Positions 52,086 to 63,852 are shown, numbered from the stretch's first letter. The stretch: 64,000 bases of DNA from Brachynemurus nebulosus (GCA_035578155.1 JAPWDM010000023.1:2666001-2730000), one strand, 5' to 3'. Numbers and translations are program-made. The notes: generated by a model not told the origin, from the sequence alone.

Positions 52086-53220
52086 ATGTTTAACTGTATA
52101 CGTTGTGACAAGACATTTTCGCGGAGAAGTTCTCTTTTACGTCATATGAAAAGAAGAGTGGCATACTCAGGAACATGAAACAAACAATAATGACCAGATC
52201 GCAAATAATCAGTTTGAATATACCACGGTAAATAATGGGACACAAGTGAACAGCGCGGAGAACAGGAGACAAAGTGAATCGTCAAAATCTAATGATGAAA
52301 ATGATGATAATGAAACCGAATATAGTTTTGAAGCAAGAAATGAAGAAAAGGAAGATAAAGCACCAGTATTTCAAAATCAACACGAAAATGATACAGATCT
52401 ATCTAAAAGAAACTTGAATACTTTTGATGAAAGTATGATGGCTGCAGCAGAAGCAATCAGAAGTAAATTCCACGCTTTAAAAAACTCGCATAATATTCTA
52501 CAATCGGTAAATGTCGAAGATAATCGATCTGATGAACAAAAGCATTTACCATCGCCTGATAACTACAAAGAAACAAGTTTTACTCCAAAGATAGCTGGTC
52601 TCTTACAAACTGCTCTAGACATATTAATGGTCAAAGAGCTTCAGAACGCATGCGCAAAGGATGAAGAACAAGAAGATAAAAATTCGGAAGAAAAGGACCA
52701 ACCTTCAACATCTAATTCAATAAATGGAGAAGCTAAACGTTTCAAATATGATGATGAAAATACTAACCTTCATAATGGCCATTCGAAACCTGTTGATGGA
52801 GAAGAATATTTTGATGACCCGAACCATTTAGTTGATGAACTAAGAAGTTTAGCGACTCAGACGCAAATTGGAGAAGAAATGGTTAATACTGTGTGCAATT
52901 TAATGGAAAGGAGTCATATTATAAATCCCAGCTTCGCGGATTATATCGAAAACGAGAAAAAACGAAGCCATTTTAATAATTTAAAGGAAAGTGACATTGG
53001 AAAGCGGATTATCTCAATAACCAGGGAATTGGAAAAGCATGATATTATTGAACCAGTGTTAAAATATGTATTCAATGATGATGAAAAAACATCTACTAGC
53101 GATAGCGAAGATACTGCGAGCGAAGGAGAAGCTGATGATGACGAGAATACAGTCGCCAACGATGGTGATGAAAAAATTTCGGGTGAAGGGTTATACTTAA
53201 GGCCCTATAGGAGATATTAA
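52086..53220 (+). pseudogene. Zinc-finger gene, right copy, broken by one inserted G
   Basis: Starts with ATG 52086 and matches the left copy until about 52160. There 'agagtggcatactc' has one G more than the left arm's 'agagtgcatactc'. The frame then runs ...RRVAYSGT and stops, removing the last zinc-ligand His and everything after it. Downstream the original frame is open and, from about 52246 to 53220, gives the same protein sequence as the left copy. Either a true recent mutation or a consensus error; the rest of the arm being so well conserved makes it stand out. Confidence 0.8.
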
Positions 53221-55526
53221 AATAAGCTATCAGCATTTAATAAGTTGTTAAAAAATTTTTGTAACTTTTCCAATAGCTATATGTTAATTATTTTAAAATT
53301 ATGTGAGTGTTGTTATTTCTTACATACCATAGTCCTTAAGCAAATTTAGTAATTCGTTAAAAAAAAAAAAAAAGATCACCGAAATGATTGTTCTTACAAC
53401 GAACTATGTAATGTGTATTTTCTAAGTTATTAAAATAGGTAATGTTTTTTCTTGCTCCTGAATATAGGCAATTAAATCGCATTGTCCTATTAACATTCTG
53501 GTGCGATAGAACATATGTGTAAGCTATGTAATTCTTGCTAATAAGTATTTACCCATGTTATTAATGATTTGCTAATTTGAAGTATCGTTTGCACAGTAAT
53601 GATCTAAAACTGCTGTGCAGGAAAGGGTTAATTAATTGAATGCAGCTTAACTCCGGAAAAAAAAATAAAATTTCGTAATCCAAAATTAAAGTTTTCATCC
53701 GCTCTTTAAAAATTATGAGAGTTATTTACTGTCCACCCTATATATACGCATTTATTCTTATGATATAAAACTACATTTTCAATTCGTTTGCTTAGAAATA
53801 TTTGTCTGTGACTGATAATTTTTAGGTGTTTTTACAAAATTAAACTGCAAAAAATAGTTTAAATGTATTTCACTGTCTATAAAATCATAAATTTTTTTTC
53901 TCTATCATCAATAAATTAACAAACAAAAAATACTTATTCAATACATACCTAGCTTGCTATAACTATTGTTTATGGTAGAAAATATTGGGGGAATATATAA
54001 ACATAATAAGTTTCAGCGAAGTAAGAACATACAAATTTAACATGGGAAAAAATTGTTGAGATCAGAGCATGCTTGTCTTTTATGGGTATCGTTTTATATA
54101 GGTATCGATAGTTACTAAAATTTTCTTTAATTGCAAAAAGGTAAATTTGAAAACAAAACAATAGGTACCTAATTTTCTACTAAGCAGTACTATTTGTTAA
54201 TAAATATTTCAACATTAGATTAATATTTATTTATAGTTATCTTAATAAATTTACTGCTATTGTCTTTTATTGACTTCTGAATATTATTTTGACGTGATAT
54301 TATTTAAAATTTTGCTAAATTTTTTAATAAATAAAACACATTTTTATAAATTATAATAATATACAATATATTGGAGTATGATAATATGAGAAAAAAAACG
54401 CTTATTTAGCATTGATAAAATAATTTCGTATTTAAGATGAATTGCTCTTACTACCGTCTTTCACAAAACTAGGGGTCACTTAATACCTATAGATATATTT
54501 AACTAATTTTTTAACAATAGCAAGTAATAAATTTTTGGATAAAAAATAGCTATAAATTTTTTAGATAAGTTATAAAATATTAAAAGAAAAATTTTCTTAA
54601 AATATATGGAACATTGTGCTATTAATTTAAGACTAAAAAAATATTATGAGGAGAAATTAATGTTTCAAAACTGTTTTAAATTCTTGATATTACATATTCA
54701 GTTTTAAAAATATTAAGAAATATGATTTTTTACAATATATTGATATTGTAAAATATATGTTTTTACGGTGTAGAAACCCGTACTTTTAACAGAGTACTGT
54801 ATATATGCGAAATATTATATTACTATATATATATTTTTTAAAAAATTCAGGAAAATAAATTTGGCTTTTAAACACGATTCACATAGATATAGCGAATACC
54901 TGTATTACAATGTAATATTCATATATACATATGTATGAACGTATTGGACTTTTATAACATTATGTATCCACATTCCAAGATTTATATTTTAGCAAATCAG
55001 CATTTCTTATATGTATGTGCAAGGCTAATATTTGATAGACAATTTTATAAAGAATAATTTTTATTAAACTTGAAAAATAATTTTTATTAAGCATGTGAAA
55101 AATTAAATTTTTCGTTTTCAGGGGATATTAAATCTTTTTTTGTTTTATAATTATTCACCATAAAACCTAATAATACGATGCATATCAAATATTACTCATA
55201 TGTATTATTGATTTATACTTAGTTCAAAAATTGTGATTTAGAGACGAGACCTGAATTGAAAAATCGATTTTTTAAATTTTTTATTAAACACCAAATAATG
55301 TTTATTTATTAATCTGGCATAATCAAAACTAGAATATAAATCAATGTCTAGCGATGGGTATTGAAAAAAAATCGAAATTTTTTTTTGTTTTTTTGTTTTG
55401 TTTTTTTTTTTGTTTTTTTGTTTTTTTTATAATTTTTTTTATTAAATATATATAAAAATTGATACAATATTGAAATTTTTAAAATACATAGTACAATTAA
55501 ATAATACATTTTGAAGAGAATAAATT
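53221..55526. other. AT-rich region between the convergent genes, right arm
   Basis: Mirror image of 47800-50105 with rare single-base differences (for example 54882). No gene is supported. Confidence 0.5.
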
Positions 55527-55533
55527 ACAAAAT

Positions 55534-55923
55534 TCACCATTCAGCATCCTCCACGATTTCAAGAAGATCCAACGTTTTAAATTGCAATTTATGAGTTAGT
55601 CCAATGGGTCCATTATTCATAATACCAAGTTTTGGATTGCTTTGCAACCATGCCAGCATCTGCTCGCTCAAATTGTCAAATCTCGCTGGTAACGAAATGT
55701 ATCCAATTTCCAATTCCAATATTGTCTTCATTTTCGATGAATCGAATTTCGATGGTAGTTGACTGGCTCCCATTATTTTATATACTTTTCCAATTTCCAT
55801 ATCAGAAAGTTTAATCCATCGTTTAACAGCGCCAAGATGATTCAATTCATCCACAAAATTTCCAGCCATTTTTTGAATTAAGTCTCTGTTTCCAGATGAA
55901 GCACCAGCAGTAATGGATTCCAT
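55534..55923 (-). CDS. Unknown 129-aa protein of the palindromic element, right copy
   Basis: Inverted duplicate of 47403-47792 with the same predicted protein, start context and poly(A) signal (mirrored near 55438-55443). Both copies of this gene are intact, unlike the zinc-finger gene. Function unknown; see the left copy for the sequence features. Confidence 0.8.
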   Translation of the reverse strand: MESITAGASSGNRDLIQKMAGNFVDELNHLGAVKRWIKLSDMEIGKVYKIMGASQLPSKFDSSKMKTILELEIGYISLPARFDNLSEQMLAWLQSNPKLGIMNNGPIGLTHKLQFKTLDLLEIVEDAEW

Positions 55924-56039
55924 TGTTGGCAACAATTAACTCTTAACACACAACAATTGAAAATTCACAACAATAAGGTTTAATGTTTTTTTCACTAAAG
56001 TTTCGAACAAAATTGTAACTGATGAAATTCTGTCGCGTC

Positions 56040-56336
56040 CTTTTTATAGCAGAAAAAATAGTATGGTGACGTCAGCTGTCACACTTTATGTAGCCATACA
56101 GGTTAAAACCTGCTGCTTCATTTTCGCATATTAGACAGAAATCTTCGCTATTTGATATCAGTTTACCTTTAGTGACGTCAGCTGGCAATTTATACAAGTT
56201 TAAACCTGTTTTCAGATAAAAATATACAATCATATGATAAAATTCATTTTTGCATATTAGAGAGAAATCTTCGCTATTTGATATCAGTTTACCTTTAGTG
56301 ACGTCAGCTGACAGTTTAAGCCTGTTTTCAGATAAA
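56040..56336 (-). promoter_or_regulatory. Promoter of the 129-aa gene, right arm
   Basis: Mirror of the left promoter: CRE octamers at 56299-56306, 56173-56180 and 56067-56074, TATAAAAAG at 56040-56048, and initiator at 56017-56022 (minus strand). The repeated E-box/CRE blocks are conserved in both arms. Confidence 0.8.
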
Positions 56337-56807
56337 AATATTATAAAATTATGAAAGCAAGGCCATCTTTTAATGGTAAGTTTAACTATCAAAAAGGTTT
56401 TCGATGCAATCTATTGACAATTTTTCAAACTTACACACAGGAATCCAGACTAGCAACGCCATCTAGTAGCGAATTCACAGGCTCGAAGGTGGCTGCGCCA
56501 TCTAGTAGCGAATTCACAGGGCTCGAAGGTGGCTGCGCCATCTGTTAGGGAATTTTTCAGTTCTTAGGTTAGAAAAAAACTTTTGTTAGGTTAAGCTAAG
56601 TTCGCTTAGGTTTCGTTAGGTTAGGTCAAGGGTTCTGTTAGGTTAGAAAAAAATTTCACTAGATATCGTTAGGTTGGAGACCAAATTTTTGCTCCACCCA
56701 CCGCCGGAGGCTTCTAGAACCGCTTCGGTAGTTTTGCCTCCTGCCGAGGTCGCTCAAAAAGTCCGCAGGTGGGAAGGTGGGCTCCGAATGCCCATATTCC
56801 TACTACT

Positions 56808-56813
56808 GAAACA
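56808..56813. repeat. Target-site duplication, right (GAAACA)
   Basis: Six bases directly after the element's terminal CT, identical to 46513-46518. Confidence 0.85.
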
Positions 56814-56984
56814 GATAGAAAATATTGTTATTGTAATGAAACGATGAAGCATTTATTGTAAAGAAATTAAACAAATTTCTTAATTTTCCTCAAAAGCTAG
56901 TTCACTTAGAACAATGTGGTAAAAGCTTGTCTTATGCAATTTCTTACGCTCTTATTGATGGTGTCAAAAAAAAAAACCACTAAA

Positions 56985-57132
56985 GCTGGCCAAAATTGGC
57001 CAAAATTTTGGCTTGCAAAAATCGGATGTATCTGGTTGACGAACTTATCCAAGCCATTGGGACTTTGGACTTACGTACCAAATTTCGTAACAATTCGAGG
57101 CTTCCTCCGAGAGTTATCGCGCAGACACATTT

Positions 57133-57207
<75 letters not shown>

Positions 57208-57365
57208 TATATATATATATATATATATATACAAATTTTAGTGAATCTCATTTTCGGTTTCTCGAGGTTTCAAAACGAATTTCTGCCATGGTCCCGGGCT
57301 CAGGTCTTTTATAATGACACCCGCTGTAATAAGTGAATTTTTCCAAAATGGAAATTCACTTAAAA
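56985..57365 (+). repeat. Dispersed repeat family C with embedded (TA)n, copy 2
   Basis: Begins about 'ggccaaaattggccaaaattttgg', continues to 'cgagagttatcgcgcagacaca', then the TA tract, then 'aaattttagtgaatctcattttcgg' and 'atttctgccatggtcccgggctcagg'. It parallels 22850-23225 in order and wording. Confidence 0.7.
57137..57230. repeat. (TA)n microsatellite
   Basis: A TA tract with one interruption ('taggta') near 57206, inside repeat family C. Confidence 0.95.
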
Positions 57366-57940
57366 GCACGAAAAAATGTTTGGTAAACTTTACACTTTCT
57401 ATCATAGTACACAAATTCATTCACTGTAACAAAAGTCCGAGGTTAAAACCCCCGGGCACTCCACTAAACTGATATTTTACTTTTCTTGTATATGTACAGT
57501 GAATTACAAAAAGTAAAAACCACTTTTGTTAAACGAGGATAAGCATTTTAATTGTGTAAAATGGAAAATACTACCTCCGTGTTTCTTATAATCAGCTTCT
57601 TTTTGCGACTAAGAAACAGATTGGTCCACAAACTGGTCCATAACCAGTCCGAAACATATTTTTAAATAATTCGGATCCTATTTCAGCAACAACAAGAATT
57701 ATGCTATTACTAAATAAAAGATTTTACTTTCTAAAAAATACTAGTTTTATTTTAAAGCTCCCGTGACATGTTTCGATCTATATAATCATTATCAACCAAG
57801 TCATGAAAGTTTTAAAATAAAAGTGATATTTTTACAAAGTAAAAACGTGTTTTATTTAATAAGTAACATTCACATCTATTAAATTTAACACCAGTTATGC
57901 TGGTTTTAAAGGCGACAATTTTTCTTTTAAGGTACCATCA

Positions 57941-58623
57941 CAATGTAATCGGCTGAAAAATAGTAAATTTTCGAAATTTTTTTTTTTGGATGGATAGGAT
58001 GGGAGAATGGGTATGATTTTTTTTTCGATTACTACCACTATTTAACAATACAAAAATATTTTTTTTATTCATTTTTATTTATTTCTTATGATTATTATAA
58101 TTTTTTGAAAAAAGTTTCTTTAAAAAAAGCGATATTTGGTGCTCACGATTGCGACCGCAATTTTCATCGAAAAAAAGAAAATCAAATAGATTATCAATCT
58201 GTAGGTAAGCTGCTATGTTCTTATGGGAACTTTTTTCTGAAATTTGAAAAAATAGCGGCGGTTTGAATAAAAAGTATACAAAATTTTTTACAGTTTTCCG
58301 TGTGAAAAAATAGGAAGATTTCAAATAAAAGCTCCTATAGGTACCAAGCGGCTTATCTACAAATTGATAATCTATTTGATTTTTTTTTTTTTTCGGATAA
58401 AAACTGCGGCCGCAATTGTGGGCACCAAGTATCGCCCTTTTTCAAAGACACTTTTTTCAAAAAATTATAATAATTATAAAAAATAAATAAAAATTAATAA
58501 AAAAAAATATTTTTGTATTGTTAAATAGTGGTATTAATCGTAAAAAAAATCCTCCCCATTCCCTCATCCTATCCATACGGAAAAAAATCGCGAAAATTGA
58601 CTATTTATCGGCCGATCACACTG
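57941..58623. mobile_element. 683-bp foldback element with arms of about 280 bp
   Basis: Left CAATGTAATCGGCTGAAAAA (57941) pairs with the right end 'cggccgatcacactg' (58623). Pairing continues almost to the middle through 'aacaatacaaaaatattttttt', 'ttgcgaccgcaattttc' and 'aaatcaaatagattatcaat'. The loop is only about 120 bp. Single-stranded DNA or RNA from this element would form a very long hairpin. No gene. TA follows the right end, hinting at Tc1/mariner-type insertion. Confidence 0.75.
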
Positions 58624-58964
58624 TACAATAATAAATTTTTATATAGTTTGTCAATTTTCCATATCTTTACTGAACACAAATACCAAAACTAAATGTCATA
58701 GACTAAAAATTTTATCTTACTAGAAAAAAACACCTTAGATCTATAAATAATAAATTCCAGCGATATTTTAACGTTAAAATAACCCCCCTTTTTTGTCGTG
58801 TAGATCTTTGGTTGTCACTGTACTCAATTAGTATAATGTGAGTATAATATGTTATGTATATAATTTATACCTATTAAATAAATCTTCATAACAGCCCCCC
58901 ACGTGGCAATATAATATCCCTTGATTGAATTATATTTTTTTGTTCAAGTTTTACACATATTATC

Positions 58965-58973
58965 TATAAAATT
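58965..58973 (+). promoter_or_regulatory. Possible TATA box of CYP4 gene 3
   Basis: TATAAAATT lies 102 bp before the inferred ATG (59075). A TTAGT initiator-like word follows about 24 bp downstream, slightly closer than usual. AT-rich context lowers the weight of this match. Confidence 0.35.
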
Positions 58974-59074
58974 TCTTCTCACACGCTTAGTATCTTATTG
59001 CCGGTAATTCGTACCTCTTTAAATTTTGCAATTTGTGTTTGCTCTCGGTGTTTTAATTTGCCCCCAAAAAGAAA

Positions 59075-59267
59075 ATGATTTCGCATGGTGTGTTAAAGTT
59101 TGGCGCTTTGTTTATGCATACTCAAGTGTTGTGGTTTACATTAGCATTTATTAGTTTATATTATTTGTTAAAATTTTTAAGACTCTTTTATTATCTCTAT
59201 GAGATTCCCGGCCCAAAAGGATACCCGTTGATTGGAAATTCGTTGATATTCAGAGGAACGCCACAAG
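59075..59267 (+). CDS. CYP4-family cytochrome P450, gene 3, first exon only
   Basis: ATG 59075 opens an exon that encodes the N-terminal membrane anchor (hydrophobic VLWFTLAFISLYYLLKFL) followed by a basic/tyrosine-rich linker and the proline-rich hinge EIPGPKGYPLIGN. It ends at the donor CACAAG|GTAATA in the same phase as the first recognisable exons of genes 1 and 2 (...ISRG/ISKG). The hinge is closer to the CYP4 consensus than in genes 1 and 2. No second exon (WxGP region) was found up to 64000, so the gene either has a long intron and continues past the window or is a solitary exon. Confidence 0.75.
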
Positions 59268-59594
59268 GTAATATGATCTTTTTTTTATTATACGTTTTAG
59301 TAAGTCACTCATAGAATCGGATGCGGAACTGTTTGAATCATTGTCTTATGCTCTTTTCAAATATCTAAACGGACTCTGAAAATTCTGAACATAAAAATTT
59401 ATTAATTTTATGTTAATCCGGACCTGGATTTATCTTCTGGCTATAAAATTATTTTGATTGAGTAGTGTAAGAAGAACATGTGTACTAAATATCAAAAGAA
59501 TATATCGGGCGGTTCATTAATTATGAGCTTAGAAAGAAATGAGCAACATCTATAAAACACTCTATATGTAATGACTATAAAGGCCATTCAACTA

Positions 59595-59760
59595 GTGATA
59601 TGCCAAAAAGAACAGAACTGTTCTTTTGAAACTGTTCTTTTGTTGGAACTGTTCCGTAAATGAACAGTTCCGCGATTTAGCCTGTTCATCTGTTCACCTG
59701 TGATTCACTTGTTCATCTATTCATCTGTTCTGTGCTTTATTCATATATCGGTTAAATGTA
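59595..59760. repeat. Cluster of GAACAG/CTGTTC words
   Basis: About ten CTGTTC or GAACAG words form small palindromes such as AGAACAGAACTGTTCT and GGAACTGTTCC. Probably a transposon end or a low-complexity repeat; it also resembles nuclear-receptor half-sites, which I regard as coincidence. Confidence 0.5.
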
Positions 59761-59866
59761 AAACTGTTCAGCGATATGTTGTTATAATATATGTACGTAC
59801 ATACGTATTCTCTGTTCTTTAAATAGTTGGCCACGATGTAACTTTTGATGTCTCCACTACAATAAT

Positions 59867-61048
59867 ATATGAGCCGTTTATATTGAAAGTGGGGCAAGTC
59901 CATTTGTGGAAAAAATGAAGATAATGGTAGTTACAGATAAGACATAGTATGATATTTTTATCTGTCGACAATTTAAAGTCAAAAAAATTCAGAAGCCTAA
60001 TATTTGGAAGATTGAAGTTTTAGCTCTTAACAGTATTGTAAATATGTTTATTTTGATAGTGGTGCAAGTCCATCGTACAAGTAAAATTTCCGAGACTGGA
60101 CCTATTGATTTTAATGAAACTTAGATATGTTGTAGAACACTAAAAAATAAGTAACACGTATTTTTTTTTATCTGCGGAAATGCGGTTTGAAGGGGTGAAA
60201 TCGTCCTTCAAAAATTGGGGTGAAAATGTAATTTTTCAAATTGCTCGAAAAGGGGAAGAAATAGAGGAAAAGCTTAAATTACCCATATTGCTCTTTTTTA
60301 AAAAGCTATATATTGATATGCAATTTGTTTAAATTTCACCAACAGGGGTAGTTTAGGGTTAAAATTTGAGGGTTAATTTTGCGAAAAGGGGTACAGATAA
60401 ATTATAATAAAGTTTTATTTACAGATTTCAAATGTACGTAAAAAAATCTAATCGACCTGTTTTTATTCAATTTCCTAATATTAAATCCAGGGGTAGTTAA
60501 CTACGGGGGTGACCGTGTCCACATAATCGTACTATTTGAGTAATTAAAAACTTCTACAAGGAAAATAGTTTAAAACAATCAGAATAAATTTTCAAAATTC
60601 ATTTTAAGCAACACTGCAAAGGGGGTGAGTCGCCCTTTTAAAGTACATACTTATTTTCATACGCTCATTTCTACTACTAAAGCACTGGCAGGGGGTAATA
60701 AGGTCACAGTACGTGCTTCTGAAGTTGAACTGTCGTGTGAAAAGATTTTATTATGTTTATTTTTAAATGATAAAACTCAAATATTATCCAATTAAATTAA
60801 CGATTACAATAATTCATTAATTTTGAAAGTGAGGCAAGTCCATTTAGTTATAATAAAACCACTATTTTTTTAGCCAGCACTATAAACACTTTTGGATTAT
60901 AAACTTACATTATCTAATAACATAAAATACAAAAAATATGTCTATTAACACTTGCCAATATTTTTAAATTTATTGAAACGCAAACCCTTAAATATCTCGA
61001 AATAACAAAATATGGACTTGCCCCACTTTCAAAATAAACGGCTCATAT
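59867..61048. mobile_element. 1.18-kb non-autonomous DNA transposon in CYP4 gene 3 intron 1
   Basis: Left end ATATGAGCCGTTTATATTGA... continuing to 'gtggggcaagtccat', and right end as its inverse ('atggacttgccccac...aaacggctcatat'), about 37 bp with one mismatch. The words 'gtggtgcaagtccat' (60060) and 'gtgaggcaagtccat' (60830) repeat the subterminal motif inside. No transposase frame. ATAT at both borders may include a TA duplication. Confidence 0.75.
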
Positions 61049-61714
61049 AGTAATTGATTTGTATCCGTTGTTACGCTTTCAAATAATTATTGTCAAAATA
61101 TAATATTGATAATAAAATTTTACTTTTTTGAGAAGAAACTGCAAAATTTTGAAAGAAAAAAAGTGGTCTTCGCTTTATTTTCAAAATACGTACGTATACA
61201 AATTATGTCCTGCAAAAATTATAGTCGCATTTGCTCAAAAACTGACATTATATTATTTCATTAAATTTCACCCGTCTCACCCTTGTTACCTGCATCAAGA
61301 AAAATGTCTAGCAACTGGCTTTACGCTTTGTCTAGTAGTATAATATAATAGTGTTCATTGGTCTGTGGTTCAGAATTAAATTTAAATTGGAACAAACCTA
61401 TATAATTTCTGTTATGAATATAATTTTAATTCAATGTCAAGTGTAAATCTCTGATTAGCATGTTTTACTGGAAACACCAGTTTTCATTACAATTTTTATA
61501 TTGTAAAATTATAATATTAATCACATAGTTTCCTTGTTGAATAATTGAAATACTCACTCGATTTATAATAATTCATTCAGTTCTTCCGTTAAAAGACGTA
61601 ATCGATTTATAATATGTAACGTAATTTATTATAAATGAATATATTAATTATATAAATTATTGTACATTCATACTATTTTCTAACAACTTTTTTAATCTTT
61701 AATAAGTAATTATT

Positions 61715-61830
61715 TCATGGTGATCCTGGGAGGAAGTAGCCTAAGTATAGCGTCATGAACTATACTTAAAGTGTGAAGAGTTGCAAGTTCGAATCCTAGC
61801 ACTCTGTTTGGATTTTAATTAACTGAGAGT
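61715..61830 (+). repeat. tRNA-derived SINE-like sequence
   Basis: 'agttcgaatcctagcac' (about 61785) fits the polymerase III B box. Some 50 bp upstream, 'gtagcctaagtatagcgtc' resembles an A box. The spacing is plausible for a tRNA-related SINE head. It does not fold as an intact tRNA. Confidence 0.45.
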
Positions 61831-62600
61831 AAACTCACTCCTGAGGTCTTTTAGTAGAAATTGATGTTAAGACTTAAATCTGCAGTCTTCACAAAATACC
61901 GTAAAATGGAGCTAATCTAAGTAGTATCGCAACACTCCATGTCGCAACTTTTATGAGAATGAATATTCTGTCCACCAACCTATTTAATATCGAGAAGAAA
62001 AACCTATTGCCGAGAAAAAAGCTTCGGAAAGTGAAGTAAAGTAATTCTGTTTTCCGATATTTCATTGTTTTAAAATTAAATGGACTGCTTCGATACAAAG
62101 GAGTTCTAACGTTACTTCAAATGGAAGAGTTAAAATTGTATTTCTTATGTTAGTTTTGATTTAAAAATTTTTATGAATAAATTTTAGCGAATTTCCAGAA
62201 TGGAATTCAGTTATTATTTCTTGTATGTCAACTTCAATACTTGTACATATACTAAATAAGAAAATTTCGTAGAGGAGATCCGAGCAATTTTTTACAAAGA
62301 GCAAGTTTCTATGTATAGTAACAGTGAAGCTAATAACACATAAAAATTGAAACAGTCAACCCCAGTTTTCTCTATATTTATGCAAAATTTTTAAGTATAT
62401 ACCAATTTTATTATTTTATAATTAAATATAATTGACTGTTATTACCATTAAAATTCAGTTAAAAATAAAACTACATTATGTGAAACATATTTAATTTTAA
62501 TATAAAACTAAGTACATATTACGCCCATTTTTCAGACTTTCGTCTAAAATTCCTAATGATTAATGGTTCAAAAACCAATGTAGAAAAATGAAAAGGACAA
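61831..62600. other. AT-rich intron or intergenic sequence
   Basis: No exon of CYP4 gene 3 or other gene was recognised. A run of C (62612-62621) marks the beginning of the GC-richer block that follows. Confidence 0.35.
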
Positions 62601-62694
62601 TACGCAAAATTGCCCCCCCCCCCGCGCCCACTGGTGAGACATGTATTTTCTGAAAGCCCCTTCGTAGTAGGTCACAAATATAACCATCTTAGGT

Positions 62695-63142
62695 ATGGAG
62701 AACCTGGCCTTCAAAAGTTCTGACGTGTAGTAGCTTTTGCATACTCCACGTGGCCATTTCTTAAGGAAACGATGTGTGTTGACCTGCAGCGGGCCTTAGA
62801 GTCCCCTTCGGGAGGGTGCACTTCGGACTACCTTATTTCGGTAATCTACCAAGGGATCTGCCAGAAATCGTCACCGGTAGGACTTCCAAACATCTCTTCG
62901 GATACTCCCAATGTACCTACAGGTTTGAGCCGCTCGGTATGTCTCCTGCCATAGGCCACGTGAAACAATGAGGTTAGGCCACTTACCAGGAAAGTGAGTT
63001 TTACACAGTGATAGGCCGGCCCACGACATGTCTCATAACCCATTTGTACCTATACAGAGTATCCTGTTTGGCTATGGCCACGTGCAGACTTTTTGTACAT
63101 TTGACGTCCTATTATAACTTTTGAAGGCCAGGTTCTCTATGA
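62695..63142. mobile_element. GC-rich foldback element
   Basis: 'ggagaacctggccttcaaaagtt' (62697) and its inverse 'aacttttgaaggccaggttctc' (63117-63138) define inverted arms of about 70 bp that also include CACGTGGCCA/TGGCCACGTG. The centre (62775-62960) is near half G+C in a region otherwise below 30 percent and contains several UUCG-type loops. An outer pair GGTGAGACATGT (62631) and ACATGTCTCAT (63026) suggests further nesting. No protein is supported. Confidence 0.6.
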
Positions 63143-63717
63143 ACGTGCCAATTGACAAAGTTGGACTACTTGACCAAGGCTATCGATCGGTGCCGGTCTC
63201 AACATTAGGCGCTAGTTCCCCATAGAGTTTGTCCATTGCCCTTTTTGAAAATGTGAAAAAATGCATTTTTTCGACGAAGAAAGCCCAAGATTAGTTTTGG
63301 GTATCCCGTATCCGATTTCTTAATTTATAGCTCTTTATTTAGTAATTATAGATTTAATAATTTTTTATTACTCATGCGGGAGAAGTACTAACTTGGCGCA
63401 CACATCTCTGTACGCAAAATAGCTGTTTGCCCACTGAACTCTTCCCGCATACTTTTTTGCGTGTAGAAAGTAACTTTCCACACGCAAATTGACAATAAAA
63501 CACGCAAAACTTAATCAAAACACGCAAAGGCGCCTCTTAATTTTTCATTTAATAAATATTTCATAATTATTTCTATAGAAACCACCAACAAAGTAATTTA
63601 AACGATAATTAATTCAGAAAAAAAAGACGAACACTCAAAAATATTATTTTAAAAAGTAATAAAAATGTCAAAAATAATGATAATAATAGAAAAAAGTATG
63701 TGAAATTCGTAATAAAA

Positions 63718-63852
63718 AATAGTATGTGCAACTCGTGCGGGATTGTCGATTGCCCCACTCAAGCGAATGAGCGCACTCACTACGTTCGTGCGCTCCACTT
63801 CGCTTTCGTGGGCAATCGACAATTTCCCGCACTTATTTCACAATATACTATT
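63718..63852. repeat. 135-bp hairpin (foldback) element
   Basis: AATAGTATGTG... and ...CAATATACTATT form the base. 'gtgcgggattgtcgattgccc' pairs with 'gggcaatcgacaatttcccgcac'. The tip is GAGCGCAC/GTGCGCTC with an 11-base loop. Fragments of the same family ('tgcgggagaag', 'ctcttcccgca') lie at 63373-63450. Confidence 0.75.

Larger units (their letters stand above)
46519..56807. mobile_element. 10.3-kb palindromic Polinton-like element with two genes per arm
   Basis: The two halves are inverted copies of each other: positions pair with a constant sum of 103326 in the outer parts (for example 46519 with 56807) and 103325 near the centre, reflecting one inserted base in the right arm. The arms differ by very few bases that I could find (for example 48444 versus 54882). 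Ends are AGTAGTAGGAATATGGG... and its inverse, flanked by a perfect 6-bp duplication GAAACA (46513-46518, 56808-56813). A 6-bp duplication with AG...CT ends is typical of Polinton/Maverick elements. None of their polymerase, integrase, protease, ATPase or capsid genes is present. Each arm carries an outer 129-aa gene pointing inward and a zinc-finger gene pointing outward; the centre is a repeat array. Structure is certain; the Polinton link is inference. Confidence 0.85.

Noticed and set aside
46519..56807. Palindrome as a plain assembly artefact
   Set aside because: Arms differ by real substitutions (48444/54882), one indel and unequal central arrays, and a 6-bp duplication flanks both ends; an artefact would not produce these. 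Read-level proof is still lacking.
59600..59650. Glucocorticoid-type response elements (AGAACA...TGTTCT)
   Set aside because: They belong to a dense local repeat of GAACAG/CTGTTC words; no reason to see regulated host sites.
61780..61800. Possible tRNA gene
   Set aside because: Only A- and B-box-like words; no cloverleaf or anticodon arm could be drawn, so treated as a SINE-like fragment.
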